Source of the DNA: Sulfurimonas sp.
GTDB taxonomy: Bacteria; Campylobacterota; Campylobacteria; Campylobacterales; Sulfurimonadaceae
Direction: 5' to 3'
Assembly: GCF_026991475.1 (NCBI RefSeq)
Contig: NZ_JALXBK010000107.1
Span: 1-64,000, forward strand
Length of the DNA stretch: 64,000 nucleotides
Shown here: piece by piece, positions 33,940 through 42,406 of the stretch
Numbering within the stretch: the first letter of the stretch is position 1
How the letters are laid out: every line of letters begins with the position of its first letter
Translations under genes and position numbers: made by a program
Notes under the pieces: generated by a model
Databases searched by the model: none
What the model was told of the DNA's origin: nothing
What the model saw: only the letters and a program-made list of their open reading frames with translations

Positions 33940-34119
33940 GCTAAATTTTTAGTGGGTTGTGTTGGGAGGGATTTCAATACAAGGAAAACTTTTTGTATGA
34001 AAAATTGGTACTAATCATGCTAATTTTGATGTTTGTATTTAGCATTCGTCTTTATTAGCAAAAAAGAGGGCTTAATCACCCCTCTTGATTAGTGCTACAA
34101 TCTATTAAAAAAGAAAAAT
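33940..34119. other. Non-coding spacer with nested inverted repeats before bioD
   Basis: No ORF is seen. Three helices can form together: ACTAATCA (34010-34017) with TGATTAGT (34086-34093); TGCTAAT (34018-34024) with ATTAGCA (34054-34060), or alternatively ATGCTAA (34017-34023) with TTAGCAT (34039-34045); and AAGAGGG (34064-34070) with CCCTCTT (34080-34086). This is a three-way-junction pattern. TTAATCA/TGATTA gives a competing hairpin. It could be a structured RNA, a bioD leader element or a DNA-level repeat. Confidence 0.4.
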
Positions 34120-34767
34120 ATGGTAAAGCGAATATTTATAACTGCTACAAATACTGATATAGGCAAAACATATACTACCATCAAAATGTTACGAGAGTAT
34201 GCTTCTAAGGGCTTGCGTGTTGGGGCTATTAAACTGGTAGAAACGGGTGTTGTTTCTGGCGTTTACCCTGATGGTGATTTGCTTTTATCTACTTTAAAAG
34301 AGCTAAACGCAGAATGTTTAGATTTAGAGATTACAGATGTTGTTCCCCTCTCTTATGAACTCCCTGCTGCACCCTATATCGCTTCTGGTGCTGCTATGCT
34401 TGATTTTGATACGCTTACATCTGCGATAGAGAAGATGGAGGAGCGTTGTGATGTTTTGCTTCTTGAAGGTGCTGGCGGACTTTTGGTTCCTCTTGATTAC
34501 AGTTTTATGATGATAGATCTTATTGGATTTTTTAATGCTTCTGCGCTTCTTGTAACTCACTGCTCTCTTGGTTGTATAAATGATACACTGCTAAGTCTGC
34601 AGGCTCTTGAGCAAAAGAATATTAATAGTGTACTTGCGTTTAACTGCCGTGATAATGACGAAAATTTTGCAAAAGTAAGTGAGCCTTATTTTATAAAAAA
34701 GCAACAAGAAGTTTTAAAAGTAGATAAGGACATTGACACAATTTGTGATGTCCTGTATAATCTCTAA
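34120..34767 (+). CDS. bioD: Dethiobiotin synthetase
   Basis: BioD carboxylates and closes diaminopelargonate to dethiobiotin with ATP, the next-to-last step in biotin synthesis. The 215-residue protein has the P-loop TATNTDIGKTYTTIKML, AIKLVETGV, then LLLEGAGGLLVPLD and THCSLGCIND. Length is typical. No other bio gene is nearby. It is followed by pyrB after 21 bases. An unusual set of inverted repeats precedes it. A BirA operator is not recognisable. Confidence 0.93.
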   Translation: MVKRIFITATNTDIGKTYTTIKMLREYASKGLRVGAIKLVETGVVSGVYPDGDLLLSTLKELNAECLDLEITDVVPLSYELPAAPYIASGAAMLDFDTLTSAIEKMEERCDVLLLEGAGGLLVPLDYSFMMIDLIGFFNASALLVTHCSLGCINDTLLSLQALEQKNINSVLAFNCRDNDENFAKVSEPYFIKKQQEVLKVDKDIDTICDVLYNL

Positions 34768-34788
34768 AATATTTGATAGGATTGTGAT

Positions 34789-35658
34789 ATGCAGCATTTA
34801 ATTCGTACAGATGACTTTAGTGTAGAAGAGATAGAAGCGCTTTTAGAAGATGCAAAGCGATTTAGTGATGGGCATTTTGAAAGAATTTTACAAGATAAAA
34901 TTATTATTACACTTTTTTTTGAGAACTCCACTCGTACAAAAAGCTCTTTTGAAATAGCAGCGAAGCGTCTTGGTGCAGAAATAGTTCATCTTGATGTGGC
35001 AAAGAGTTCAACCAAAAAAGGTGAAACGCTTGTAGATACCGCGATGAATCTTGATGCTATGGGCCCTCATGCTATTATTGTGCGTCATCAAAATGCAGGT
35101 GTTCCTAAAATTTTATCAAAACATACAAAAGCTAGCATTGTAAACGCAGGAGATGGCGCACATGCTCACCCTTCACAAGCACTTCTTGATTTATATACAC
35201 TTAAAGAACATTTTGGAGATGTGAGTGGTAAAAAGATTGCTATAGTGGGTGACATAAAAAATTCCCGTGTTGCAAACTCTAATATTGAACTCTTAACTCG
35301 TTTTGGAATGGAGGTCATTCTTGTCGCTCCACCTCATTTCTTGCCAAAAACTTCACTGCGTTTTACACATTACATCGAAGATATTATTGATGAAGTGGAT
35401 GCTATTATGAGTCTACGAACACAAACAGAGAGACACTCCTCTCAAAGTTATGCCTCTTTGAAAGATTATGCGAGTGATTTTTGTATTACAGAAGAGTTAG
35501 TGGGCAACAGAGACATCATACTTCTGCATCCTGGGCCAGTGCATAGAAATATAGACATCTCTGATGTTATGCTTGAAGATCCAAGATGTAAGGTTTTAGA
35601 ACAAGTGACAAATGGTGTAAATATTCGTATGGCTATTTTAAAAAAGCTTATTGCTTAA
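34789..35658 (+). CDS. pyrB: Aspartate carbamoyltransferase catalytic chain
   Basis: ATCase makes carbamoyl-aspartate, the committed step of pyrimidine synthesis. The 289-residue catalytic subunit has [20 protein letters not shown] (carbamoyl phosphate binding), [25 protein letters not shown] and [13 protein letters not shown]. No pyrI regulatory gene follows; pabB begins 9 bases later. The loop often written SSTRTRTSFE is here STRTKSSFE, a normal variation. Confidence 0.96.
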   Translation: MQHLIRTDDFSVEEIEALLEDAKRFSDGHFERILQDKIIITLFFENSTRTKSSFEIAAKRLGAEIVHLDVAKSSTKKGETLVDTAMNLDAMGPHAIIVRHQNAGVPKILSKHTKASIVNAGDGAHAHPSQALLDLYTLKEHFGDVSGKKIAIVGDIKNSRVANSNIELLTRFGMEVILVAPPHFLPKTSLRFTHYIEDIIDEVDAIMSLRTQTERHSSQSYASLKDYASDFCITEELVGNRDIILLHPGPVHRNIDISDVMLEDPRCKVLEQVTNGVNIRMAILKKLIA

Positions 35659-35667
35659 AAGAGTCCA

Positions 35668-36606
35668 ATGAGTTTCGAGCGGATTAACTCTCTAGCATCA
35701 AAAAGAGAGCCTTTTTTATTTATTAGTGATTTTGAGGCGAAAAATATTGAAGTTATTCCTCTTAATGAGTTAGAGAGTGAAGATGTAGAGTTTACAATTG
35801 ATGCAAATTATATTGTATCTGAGCATCCCCATCGACTGCGTTTAAGAGCTATAGATTTTGTAGAGTACAAAAAGAAATTTGATTATGTTATTGAAAAAAT
35901 AAAATCAGGGGAGACTTACCTTTTAAATCTCACCCAAGAGACACCACTTGAGAAGAATCTCTCTTTAAAGGAGATGTACACACTTGCAAATGCACACTAT
36001 AAGTTACGCTATAAAGATGAGTTTACCTGCTTCTCTCCTGAAACGTTTATTCATATTCAAGGTGATACAATAGCAACTTTTCCTATGAAGGGGACTATTG
36101 ACTCTTCTATTAAAAATGCTAAAGAGAAGATTTTAGCAGATGAAAAAGAGATGGCAGAGCATGTTATGATAGTGGACTTATTACGAAATGATCTCTCAAT
36201 AGTTGCAAAAGAGGTACAAGTTGAAAAATTTCGCTATATTACAAAGATAGATGCAGGCGAGAAAAAACTACTCCAAGTAAGTTCTAAAATAAGTGCAAAA
36301 CTAGCACAAGATTGGCATGAACACTTGGGTGATATTTTGAAATCTTTGCTTCCTGCTGGAAGTATCAGTGGAACACCAAAAAAGAGTACGCTCAAAATTA
36401 TTAAAGAGATTGAAGGGTATGAGCGAAAATTTTTTAGTGGGGTTTTTGGTATTTATGATGGAAAATCATTTGATAGTGGCGTGATGATACGCTTTATAGA
36501 AAAAAGAGAAGAGAAGTTTTTTTACAAAAGTGGCGGTGGTGTAACGCTTGATAGTAGCGCAGAATCAGAGTATCAAGAGATGTTAGATAAAATATATTTG
36601 CCATAA
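35668..36606 (+). CDS. pabB: Aminodeoxychorismate synthase component I (compact)
   Basis: PabB converts chorismate and ammonia to aminodeoxychorismate, toward p-aminobenzoate and folate. The 312-residue protein is much shorter than E. coli PabB (453) because the N-terminal part is reduced; it retains YLLNLTQETP, FPMKGTIDS (PIKGT-type Lys), DLLRNDLS and LLPAGSISGTPK. That compact form is common in Campylobacterota. It feeds folP at 11682. The glutaminase and lyase partners are not adjacent. Confidence 0.88.
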   Translation: MSFERINSLASKREPFLFISDFEAKNIEVIPLNELESEDVEFTIDANYIVSEHPHRLRLRAIDFVEYKKKFDYVIEKIKSGETYLLNLTQETPLEKNLSLKEMYTLANAHYKLRYKDEFTCFSPETFIHIQGDTIATFPMKGTIDSSIKNAKEKILADEKEMAEHVMIVDLLRNDLSIVAKEVQVEKFRYITKIDAGEKKLLQVSSKISAKLAQDWHEHLGDILKSLLPAGSISGTPKKSTLKIIKEIEGYERKFFSGVFGIYDGKSFDSGVMIRFIEKREEKFFYKSGGGVTLDSSAESEYQEMLDKIYLP

Positions 36607-36617
36607 GGAAGAGTAGA

Positions 36618-37928
36618 GTGAGTATTCAAGAGAATTTTTTTACAAGTGGTTGGCACTTCGTGGATGATGATGCATTAAAAAATAGATTTCAGATGATGAA
36701 TATTGCTATTGTTTTATCATCAATTGCTGTTCTGTATGGGGTATTTATAAATTTTTTAGTAAGAGATAATCATGCATTGGGAAGTTTTGAATTTCTTCTT
36801 TTTTGTATAAATATCTGTTTACTATTTCTATTGCGAAAAGATAAACAGTTTTATAATCTTGTTTCTACACTGGCAACAACTCAATTTTCTATTTTACTTA
36901 TTTTATTGGTTTATATAAGCACCCCTGAAGATATGAAGCTTCTCTGGTTTTTCACCTATCCGATTGTAATGCTCTATATGCCTAAAATTAAAATTTTCTT
37001 TGTTTGGTTTTTCTTTTTGATTTTTATGATTCTGCTGGCACCCTTACAGCCATTTATTGCTATACACTATACATTCTTTCAGCTTTTTTATTTTACCTTT
37101 GTTCTGGTAATTGTGAGTATAATTGTCTATTTTTATAAAAGAAGAATGGAAGAAGCCCATTCTACTATTTTGTCACAACAAAATATTTTAAAAAAACAAC
37201 TTGAGGAGTTGAAACAAAAAGATAAGCTACTTACAATTCAGTCTAAACAGGCAGTAATGGGTGAAATGATAAGTATGATAGCGCATCAGTGGAGACAGCC
37301 TCTCTCGAGTGTCACGCTTAATATCTCAAATTTTCAGGTAAAACGGGCACTAAACGTAAAGCTGAGTGACGAAGAACTTGACAGGGTGTTAAATAATATA
37401 AGTGATACCGCCGTCTATCTCTCAGATACCATAAATGATTTTCAGACCTATTTTAATCCTCAAAAAGAGCTAAAGAAAATAGATGTTATAAATTTAGTAA
37501 AAAGGGTCATTAATTTTACTTTGCCAAGAGTGAAAGATACGAATATTGAAATAAAAATTGATGTAGAAAAACCAATAATTATTACAACATATGTAAATGA
37601 AATAATTCAGGTACTGCTAAATATTCTAAATAACGCAATAGATGAGTTTATAGCGATGAAAGTTCAAACTCCTAAAGTTGTTGTTCGGATTTTAAATGAG
37701 GAAGATAATGTTCTTATTGAAGTGCATGATAATGCTGGTGGTATTGATGAAAATAATATTGAATCTATTTTTGAGCCTTATTTTAGTACAAAAGGAAAAA
37801 ATGGAACAGGTTTAGGTCTTTATATGTCCCAGATGATAATGCAGAAGCAGTTTCATACCCATATTGAAGTTTTTTCTAAGGATGGTTCGACGGTCTTTAA
37901 AATTAGAGTTCCAAAAACACTATCTTAG
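36618..37928 (+). CDS. Membrane sensor histidine kinase (orphan)
   Basis: The 436-residue protein starts at GTG (36618) with AAGGAAGAG ahead. About six membrane helices (25-172) form the sensor part with little periplasmic domain, then a coiled coil (about 180-215) and the kinase core: MIAHQWRQPLSSVTLN with the phospho-His near residue 223, N box NILNNAIDEF, G1 DNAGGI and G2 GTGLGLYMSQ. The WRQP H-box is a class common in Campylobacterota and Deltaproteobacteria. No response regulator gene is adjacent, so its partner and signal are unknown. It is 12 bases after pabB. Confidence 0.88.
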   Translation: MSIQENFFTSGWHFVDDDALKNRFQMMNIAIVLSSIAVLYGVFINFLVRDNHALGSFEFLLFCINICLLFLLRKDKQFYNLVSTLATTQFSILLILLVYISTPEDMKLLWFFTYPIVMLYMPKIKIFFVWFFFLIFMILLAPLQPFIAIHYTFFQLFYFTFVLVIVSIIVYFYKRRMEEAHSTILSQQNILKKQLEELKQKDKLLTIQSKQAVMGEMISMIAHQWRQPLSSVTLNISNFQVKRALNVKLSDEELDRVLNNISDTAVYLSDTINDFQTYFNPQKELKKIDVINLVKRVINFTLPRVKDTNIEIKIDVEKPIIITTYVNEIIQVLLNILNNAIDEFIAMKVQTPKVVVRILNEEDNVLIEVHDNAGGIDENNIESIFEPYFSTKGKNGTGLGLYMSQMIMQKQFHTHIEVFSKDGSTVFKIRVPKTLS

Positions 37929-37945
37929 TTTTATATTTATTGGGT

Positions 37946-37951
37946 TATAAT
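37946..37951 (+). promoter_or_regulatory. -10 box for tal-pilT
   Basis: TGGGTTATAATAATT contains TATAAT 27 bases ahead of the tal ATG, with AAGGA in the leader. Confidence 0.55.
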
Positions 37952-37977
37952 AATTAAAAATTAAGGACGATTGATAA

Positions 37978-38961
37978 ATGTATATAGAAGATTTGAAGTT
38001 TTCACTTTGGGCAGATTTTATTGAAAGAGATTATCTTGAAAATGAATTTAAAGAGTTAATAGAGAAAAAAATTGTAAATGGAGCTACTTCAAATCCGGCA
38101 ATATTTAAAAATGCCATTTTAAGTTCACCTGCATATAAACAACAGTTGTCCTCTTTAGATGCGACGCTATCTGCAAAAGAAAAATATGAAGCAGTCGCTA
38201 TATTTGATATTCAAAAAGCAGCTGATGTTCTTGAACCTTTATATAAAAAAGGTGATGACGGGTATGTTAGCATCGAAGTGGATCCTTTTCTTTGTGATGA
38301 TGCTGTGGCGACGGTGGCAGAGGGTAAGCGTCTTTTTAAGGCAATTGAGCGAAAAAATGTAATGATAAAAGTACCTGCTACAGATGCTGGTTATATTGCA
38401 ATGGAAGAGTTAATCGCTGTAGGCATACCTGTAAACGCAACGCTTATATTTAAAAAGGAGCAGGCACTGAGCTGTGCCACTGCGTTTACAAGAGGAATAA
38501 CGAAAGCTGGTAAAAGTGTGGATAGTGTAATAAGTATATTTGTGAGTAGAATTGACCGTGCTATTGATGCAATATTACAAGAAAAAGGTCTACCAACGGC
38601 ACTTACTGGTATCTATAACACTGCCTTGATATACGAAGCGATAGAAGCACTAAAAGTTCCTCGTTGCAGGGCTCTTTTTGCTAGTACAGGTGTAAAAGAC
38701 GACTCGTTACCTCCTTACTATTATGTGGAACAACTTTTAGCGTACAATACAGTAAATACAGCACCTATTGCCACAATAAAAGCATTTGATAAAGATGCAA
38801 AAAAAGATAAAGCACTGCCTATCTCTATTGAAGTTATAGAGTCTCATTTTAAAAATATACAAGCAGCAGGTATTAATTTAGATGAGGTGCTAAATAAGCA
38901 GATAGAAGATGGATTAGAGGCATTTAAAGATGCATTTAAGGAAATATTGGAGGCATTATGA
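37978..38961 (+). CDS. tal: Transaldolase
   Basis: Transaldolase exchanges three-carbon units between sugar phosphates in the non-oxidative pentose phosphate pathway. The 327-residue protein has LWADFIERDYLE, NGATSNPAIF (family signature), VMIKVPATDAGYIAMEEL with the Schiff-base Lys and SVISIFVSRIDRAID. The stop codon overlaps pilT as ATGA, so pilT is translationally coupled to a sugar enzyme, an unusual functional pairing. Confidence 0.95.
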   Translation: MYIEDLKFSLWADFIERDYLENEFKELIEKKIVNGATSNPAIFKNAILSSPAYKQQLSSLDATLSAKEKYEAVAIFDIQKAADVLEPLYKKGDDGYVSIEVDPFLCDDAVATVAEGKRLFKAIERKNVMIKVPATDAGYIAMEELIAVGIPVNATLIFKKEQALSCATAFTRGITKAGKSVDSVISIFVSRIDRAIDAILQEKGLPTALTGIYNTALIYEAIEALKVPRCRALFASTGVKDDSLPPYYYVEQLLAYNTVNTAPIATIKAFDKDAKKDKALPISIEVIESHFKNIQAAGINLDEVLNKQIEDGLEAFKDAFKEILEAL

Positions 38962-40124
38962 ATGTTGAAGTAGATGTGAGTAAACTTACTTTTGAAGAGT
39001 TGAAAAAGGTAAGAGCACACCTGAAAAAGATGATTGAAGTTGGAGGAAGTGACCTTCATATAAAAGCAAACTCCGTAATCCGTGCTCGTATAAATGGTGA
39101 GATAAAACAGTTTTCTGGTGGTATTCTCTCAAAAGAGGATGCACTTACTTTTGCCAAGGAACTTTTACGCGGAAGATTTGCTGAATTTGTAGAAAAGAAA
39201 GAGCTAGACCTAGTTTATCCTTTTGATGAAAATAACCGTTTTCGTGTTAATATCTTTTTTCAAATGGAAGGGGTTTCTGCAGTTTTTCGTGTTATTCCCG
39301 TTAAAATACCAAGTGCCCAAGAGTTGCATCTTCCTGACGTTGTAAAAGATTTTGCATTTAAAGAGAGAGGCTTGGTTCTTGTTACTGGTGTAACAGGAAG
39401 TGGAAAATCAACGACTTTAGCATGTTTGGTGAATTCTATTAATCTTACTCGTAAAAAGCATATTATTACCATTGAAGATCCGATTGAATTTGTCCATAAA
39501 GATAGGGGATGCATTATAAACCAGCGCTCAGTTGGACAAGATACGAACTCATTTGGTGCTGCACTTCGTGCTGCACTTCGTGAAGACCCTGACATTATTC
39601 TTGTAGGAGAAATGAGGGATAGAGAGACGATAAATCTAGCGTTGCATGCAGCTGATACTGGACATCTGGTTTTTTCTACTTTACATACAATTGATGCAAA
39701 AGAGACGGTGAACCGTATTATTGCGCAATTCCCAACGGATGAGCAAAACCGCGTGCGTATGTCACTAGCAGGTGTATTGCAGGGTGTTATATCTCAGCGG
39801 CTTATTCCAACTGTTGATGGAAAGAGACGTGCTGCTATGGAAGTACTTGTACGAACTCCTACGATTGAAAAACTTATTATGGAAAATCGAGATTATGAAA
39901 TACGAGATGTAATTGAAGCCGGAAAAGAGCATTATAAATCACAAAGTTTTGATCAGGCTATTTTAGACCTTTATAATGAGGGTGTTATATCTAGGAAACA
40001 GGCACTAGACAATGCTACAAGTGCATCTGATTTGGAGCTTAAAATCAATGGACTTACAAGTGGAGCAATGTCAGAAAATGTTACTCTTGAAATAAATGAT
40101 AATGATATTTTTGATTTAAAGTAG
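38958..40124 (+). CDS. pilT: Type IV pilus retraction ATPase (PilT-like)
   Basis: PilT powers retraction of type IV pili or related DNA-uptake filaments. The 388-residue protein has GGSDLHIKANS at its N-domain, Walker A GVTGSGKSTTLA, Asp box TIEDPIEFVH, Walker B DIILVGEMRD and His box GHLVFSTLHT. The C-terminus lacks the AIRNLIRE motif of classic PilT and ends EALDNA-type (KQALDNATSAS), so it could be a PilU-like paralogue. No other pilus gene is in the window. In competence it would pull DNA inward. Confidence 0.88.
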   Translation: MNVEVDVSKLTFEELKKVRAHLKKMIEVGGSDLHIKANSVIRARINGEIKQFSGGILSKEDALTFAKELLRGRFAEFVEKKELDLVYPFDENNRFRVNIFFQMEGVSAVFRVIPVKIPSAQELHLPDVVKDFAFKERGLVLVTGVTGSGKSTTLACLVNSINLTRKKHIITIEDPIEFVHKDRGCIINQRSVGQDTNSFGAALRAALREDPDIILVGEMRDRETINLALHAADTGHLVFSTLHTIDAKETVNRIIAQFPTDEQNRVRMSLAGVLQGVISQRLIPTVDGKRRAAMEVLVRTPTIEKLIMENRDYEIRDVIEAGKEHYKSQSFDQAILDLYNEGVISRKQALDNATSASDLELKINGLTSGAMSENVTLEINDNDIFDLK

Positions 40125-40180
40125 AAATTAATTAAAATTAAGATAATATTGCGTCTATTTTAAAAAACAAAGGACTTCAT

Positions 40181-40717
40181 ATGTTAGAAGGTATAGTTAG
40201 AGAGAGTATTGGCAAAAAGGGCACAAAAGCACTTCGCCGTGATGGTTATCTAATTGCGAATATTTACGGAAAAGGGCTTGAAAATATCAATGCTGCGTTT
40301 AAAGATAATGAGTATATCCGTGCTGTTCGTAATAAAGAGACATTGGCGTTTCCAGTTTCAATTAATGGAAATGAAATGAATGTTGTAGTTCAATCATATG
40401 AGTCACACGCTGTTACAGGAAAACTTTTACATGTAGATTTAATGGTAGCACAACCAGGTCTTACAACTCACTATATGGTTCCAGTTGAAGCTGTTGGTGA
40501 AGCTATTGGACTTAAAAATAAAGGGCTTCTTAATATTGCAAAAAGACGATTAAGAGTAAAAGCAAAAATTGAAGATCTTCCAAAAACAATTGCTATTGAT
40601 GTAACTGATATGGATGTTGGAGATTCTAAACTTATTCGTGATATTGATGCAACTGAAAATGTTACATTTACAGATTCAGATCGTGTATCTGTACTAAGTA
40701 TCATTAAAGCTAAGTAG
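40181..40717 (+). CDS. rplY: 50S ribosomal protein L25
   Basis: L25 binds 5S rRNA. The 178-residue protein is the long CTC form: N-terminal L25 domain (RESIGKKGTKALRRDGYLIA, NIYGKG) and a C-terminal beta domain (VEAVGEAIGLKNKGLLNIA then DVGDSKLI). An AAAGGA site precedes the ATG. It begins the long run rplY-pth-lptG-like-lysA-HAD-pheA-hisC-fliF-fliG-fliH-dxs that I recall from C. jejuni (Cj0311-Cj0321). Confidence 0.95.
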   Translation: MLEGIVRESIGKKGTKALRRDGYLIANIYGKGLENINAAFKDNEYIRAVRNKETLAFPVSINGNEMNVVVQSYESHAVTGKLLHVDLMVAQPGLTTHYMVPVEAVGEAIGLKNKGLLNIAKRRLRVKAKIEDLPKTIAIDVTDMDVGDSKLIRDIDATENVTFTDSDRVSVLSIIKAK

Positions 40718-40723
40718 TTAAAT

Positions 40724-41272
40724 ATGTTAATAGTTGGACTAGGGAACCCTGGTTCCGACTATGCAAATACGCGTCACAATATTGGTTTTATGGTTCTTGA
40801 TGCATTTATTAAACGCAAGGCAGCAATAAAACTCTCTTCTTCATCTTTTAAAGGTGAACTCTATAAATTTCAAAATCATTTTTTATTAAAACCATCGACA
40901 TATATGAATCTCTCTGGTGAATCAGTTGTAAAAGTGAAAAATTTTTACAAAATTGAAGATGTTGTTGTAATACATGATGATTTAGATCTTCCATTTGGAA
41001 CGCTGCGTTTCAAAAAAGGTGGTGGGCATGGTGGTCACAATGGACTCAAATCTATTGATGCTCATATATCAAAAGAGTATATTCGTGTTCGACTTGGTAT
41101 TGGTAAACCTGAACATAAGGGTGAAGTTGTCTCATATGTTTTAGGTGAATTTAGCCAAGAACAGTTAGAAAAACTTCCTGCATTAATAGAACATACTTGT
41201 GACTCTTTGGACTTTTTACTTACACACTCCTTAGAAGATACTCGGGCAAAATACTCAATTAAGGTCTCTTAG
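40724..41272 (+). CDS. pth: Peptidyl-tRNA hydrolase
   Basis: Pth recycles peptidyl-tRNA that drops off ribosomes. The 182-residue protein has GLGNPGSDYANTRHNIGFMV with the catalytic His, LLKPSTYMNLSGESV, VIHDDLDLPFG (catalytic Asp) and KGGGHGGHNGLKSI. Length is normal. It lies 6 bases after rplY and 2 bases before the permease gene, consistent with one transcript. Confidence 0.97.
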   Translation: MLIVGLGNPGSDYANTRHNIGFMVLDAFIKRKAAIKLSSSSFKGELYKFQNHFLLKPSTYMNLSGESVVKVKNFYKIEDVVVIHDDLDLPFGTLRFKKGGGHGGHNGLKSIDAHISKEYIRVRLGIGKPEHKGEVVSYVLGEFSQEQLEKLPALIEHTCDSLDFLLTHSLEDTRAKYSIKVS

Positions 41273-41274
41273 CA

Positions 41275-42348
41275 ATGTTAGAATTTAACTATATTGCACT
41301 CCATTATATAAAATATTTTCTTATTATTTTACTTGCATTGACACTCTTTTTTGTCGGTTTTGATTATATGGGAAACAGTGCAAAACTCTCGATTTCAGCC
41401 AACCTTTTACTCATTTATCTTGTTTATAAAGCATTTTTTGCCATAGATATGTTACTTCCTCTTGCTCTTGTGTTTGGAATGATCTCTACAAAAATATTTC
41501 TTATTCGCTCAAATGCGCTTGTTTCATTCTACTCTTTAGGTTATTCAAGGGTAGATGTTTTACGTCCTTTTGTTGTTGTTTCCGTTTCAATTACCTTACT
41601 CTTTATTTCACTCCATGGTTGGTCAAAATTTGCACGAGCAGATGAGTTTTCTAACAACATTAGAAGTACACAACAATATCTTAATCCCACAAAAGATCTT
41701 TTCTTTGCTTATAAAGGTAAATATGTCTATTTTGAAGAGCTATTACCACTGCAGGAAAAGGCAATTGGTATTCGTGTTTTTAGTGTAAAAAACAACTCTC
41801 TTAAGTCAATTTTGGAAGCAAAATCAGCGAGTTATAGGGGAAATGCTTGGCAAATTAAAAAAGCAGATATTATTACAAAACCAGACAATATGACTTTTTC
41901 ATCTCATGGAATTAAGCTAAACGCAGCTAAAAATTTAGAGATATTAAAGGGATTTAGGCCTAAAATGCTTGATCAAGTGTATGAGGGAAAGGTCAATTTT
42001 ACAATTAAAAATGCCATTGATGCCATTTTACTTTTAGATCATCAAAATATTGATACAAGTACAATTAAAGGTGCTCTTTACAAGATATTTGTTTACCCAT
42101 TCTTTGCTCCTTTATTGATTATTATTATATTCTTTTTTGTTCCAATGAGTGTTCGATTTTTAAATGTTTCACTCTTTAGTTTTGGGGCAATTTTATCCAC
42201 TTTGCTAATTTGGGGTGTATTATTCGCATTAATAGAACTCTCTATTAATAAAACAATACCAAGTGAAGTAGGAGTGATTTTGCCTATAATTTTACTTGGA
42301 TTAGTGGCTGCATGGCAATGGCATCGTCATAGAAAACCTACTACCTAG
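41275..42348 (+). CDS. LptF/LptG-family lipopolysaccharide export permease
   Basis: The LptF/LptG permeases with LptB extract lipopolysaccharide from the inner membrane. The 357-residue protein has two groups of membrane helices (three near 15-120, three near 265-350) around a periplasmic jellyroll-like domain, the family layout. LPLALVFGMISTKIFLIRSNALVSFYSLG is the cytoplasmic coupling region. Length and place next to pth match the C. jejuni permease. I cannot separate LptF from LptG by motif with confidence; LptG is my lean. Confidence 0.8.
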   Translation: MLEFNYIALHYIKYFLIILLALTLFFVGFDYMGNSAKLSISANLLLIYLVYKAFFAIDMLLPLALVFGMISTKIFLIRSNALVSFYSLGYSRVDVLRPFVVVSVSITLLFISLHGWSKFARADEFSNNIRSTQQYLNPTKDLFFAYKGKYVYFEELLPLQEKAIGIRVFSVKNNSLKSILEAKSASYRGNAWQIKKADIITKPDNMTFSSHGIKLNAAKNLEILKGFRPKMLDQVYEGKVNFTIKNAIDAILLLDHQNIDTSTIKGALYKIFVYPFFAPLLIIIIFFFVPMSVRFLNVSLFSFGAILSTLLIWGVLFALIELSINKTIPSEVGVILPIILLGLVAAWQWHRHRKPTT

Positions 42349-42406
42349 TCAGGCACTTATAAGCACATTTTAGTTAAAATCAATAAAAAAGATTTGGAAT
42401 TTTAAT

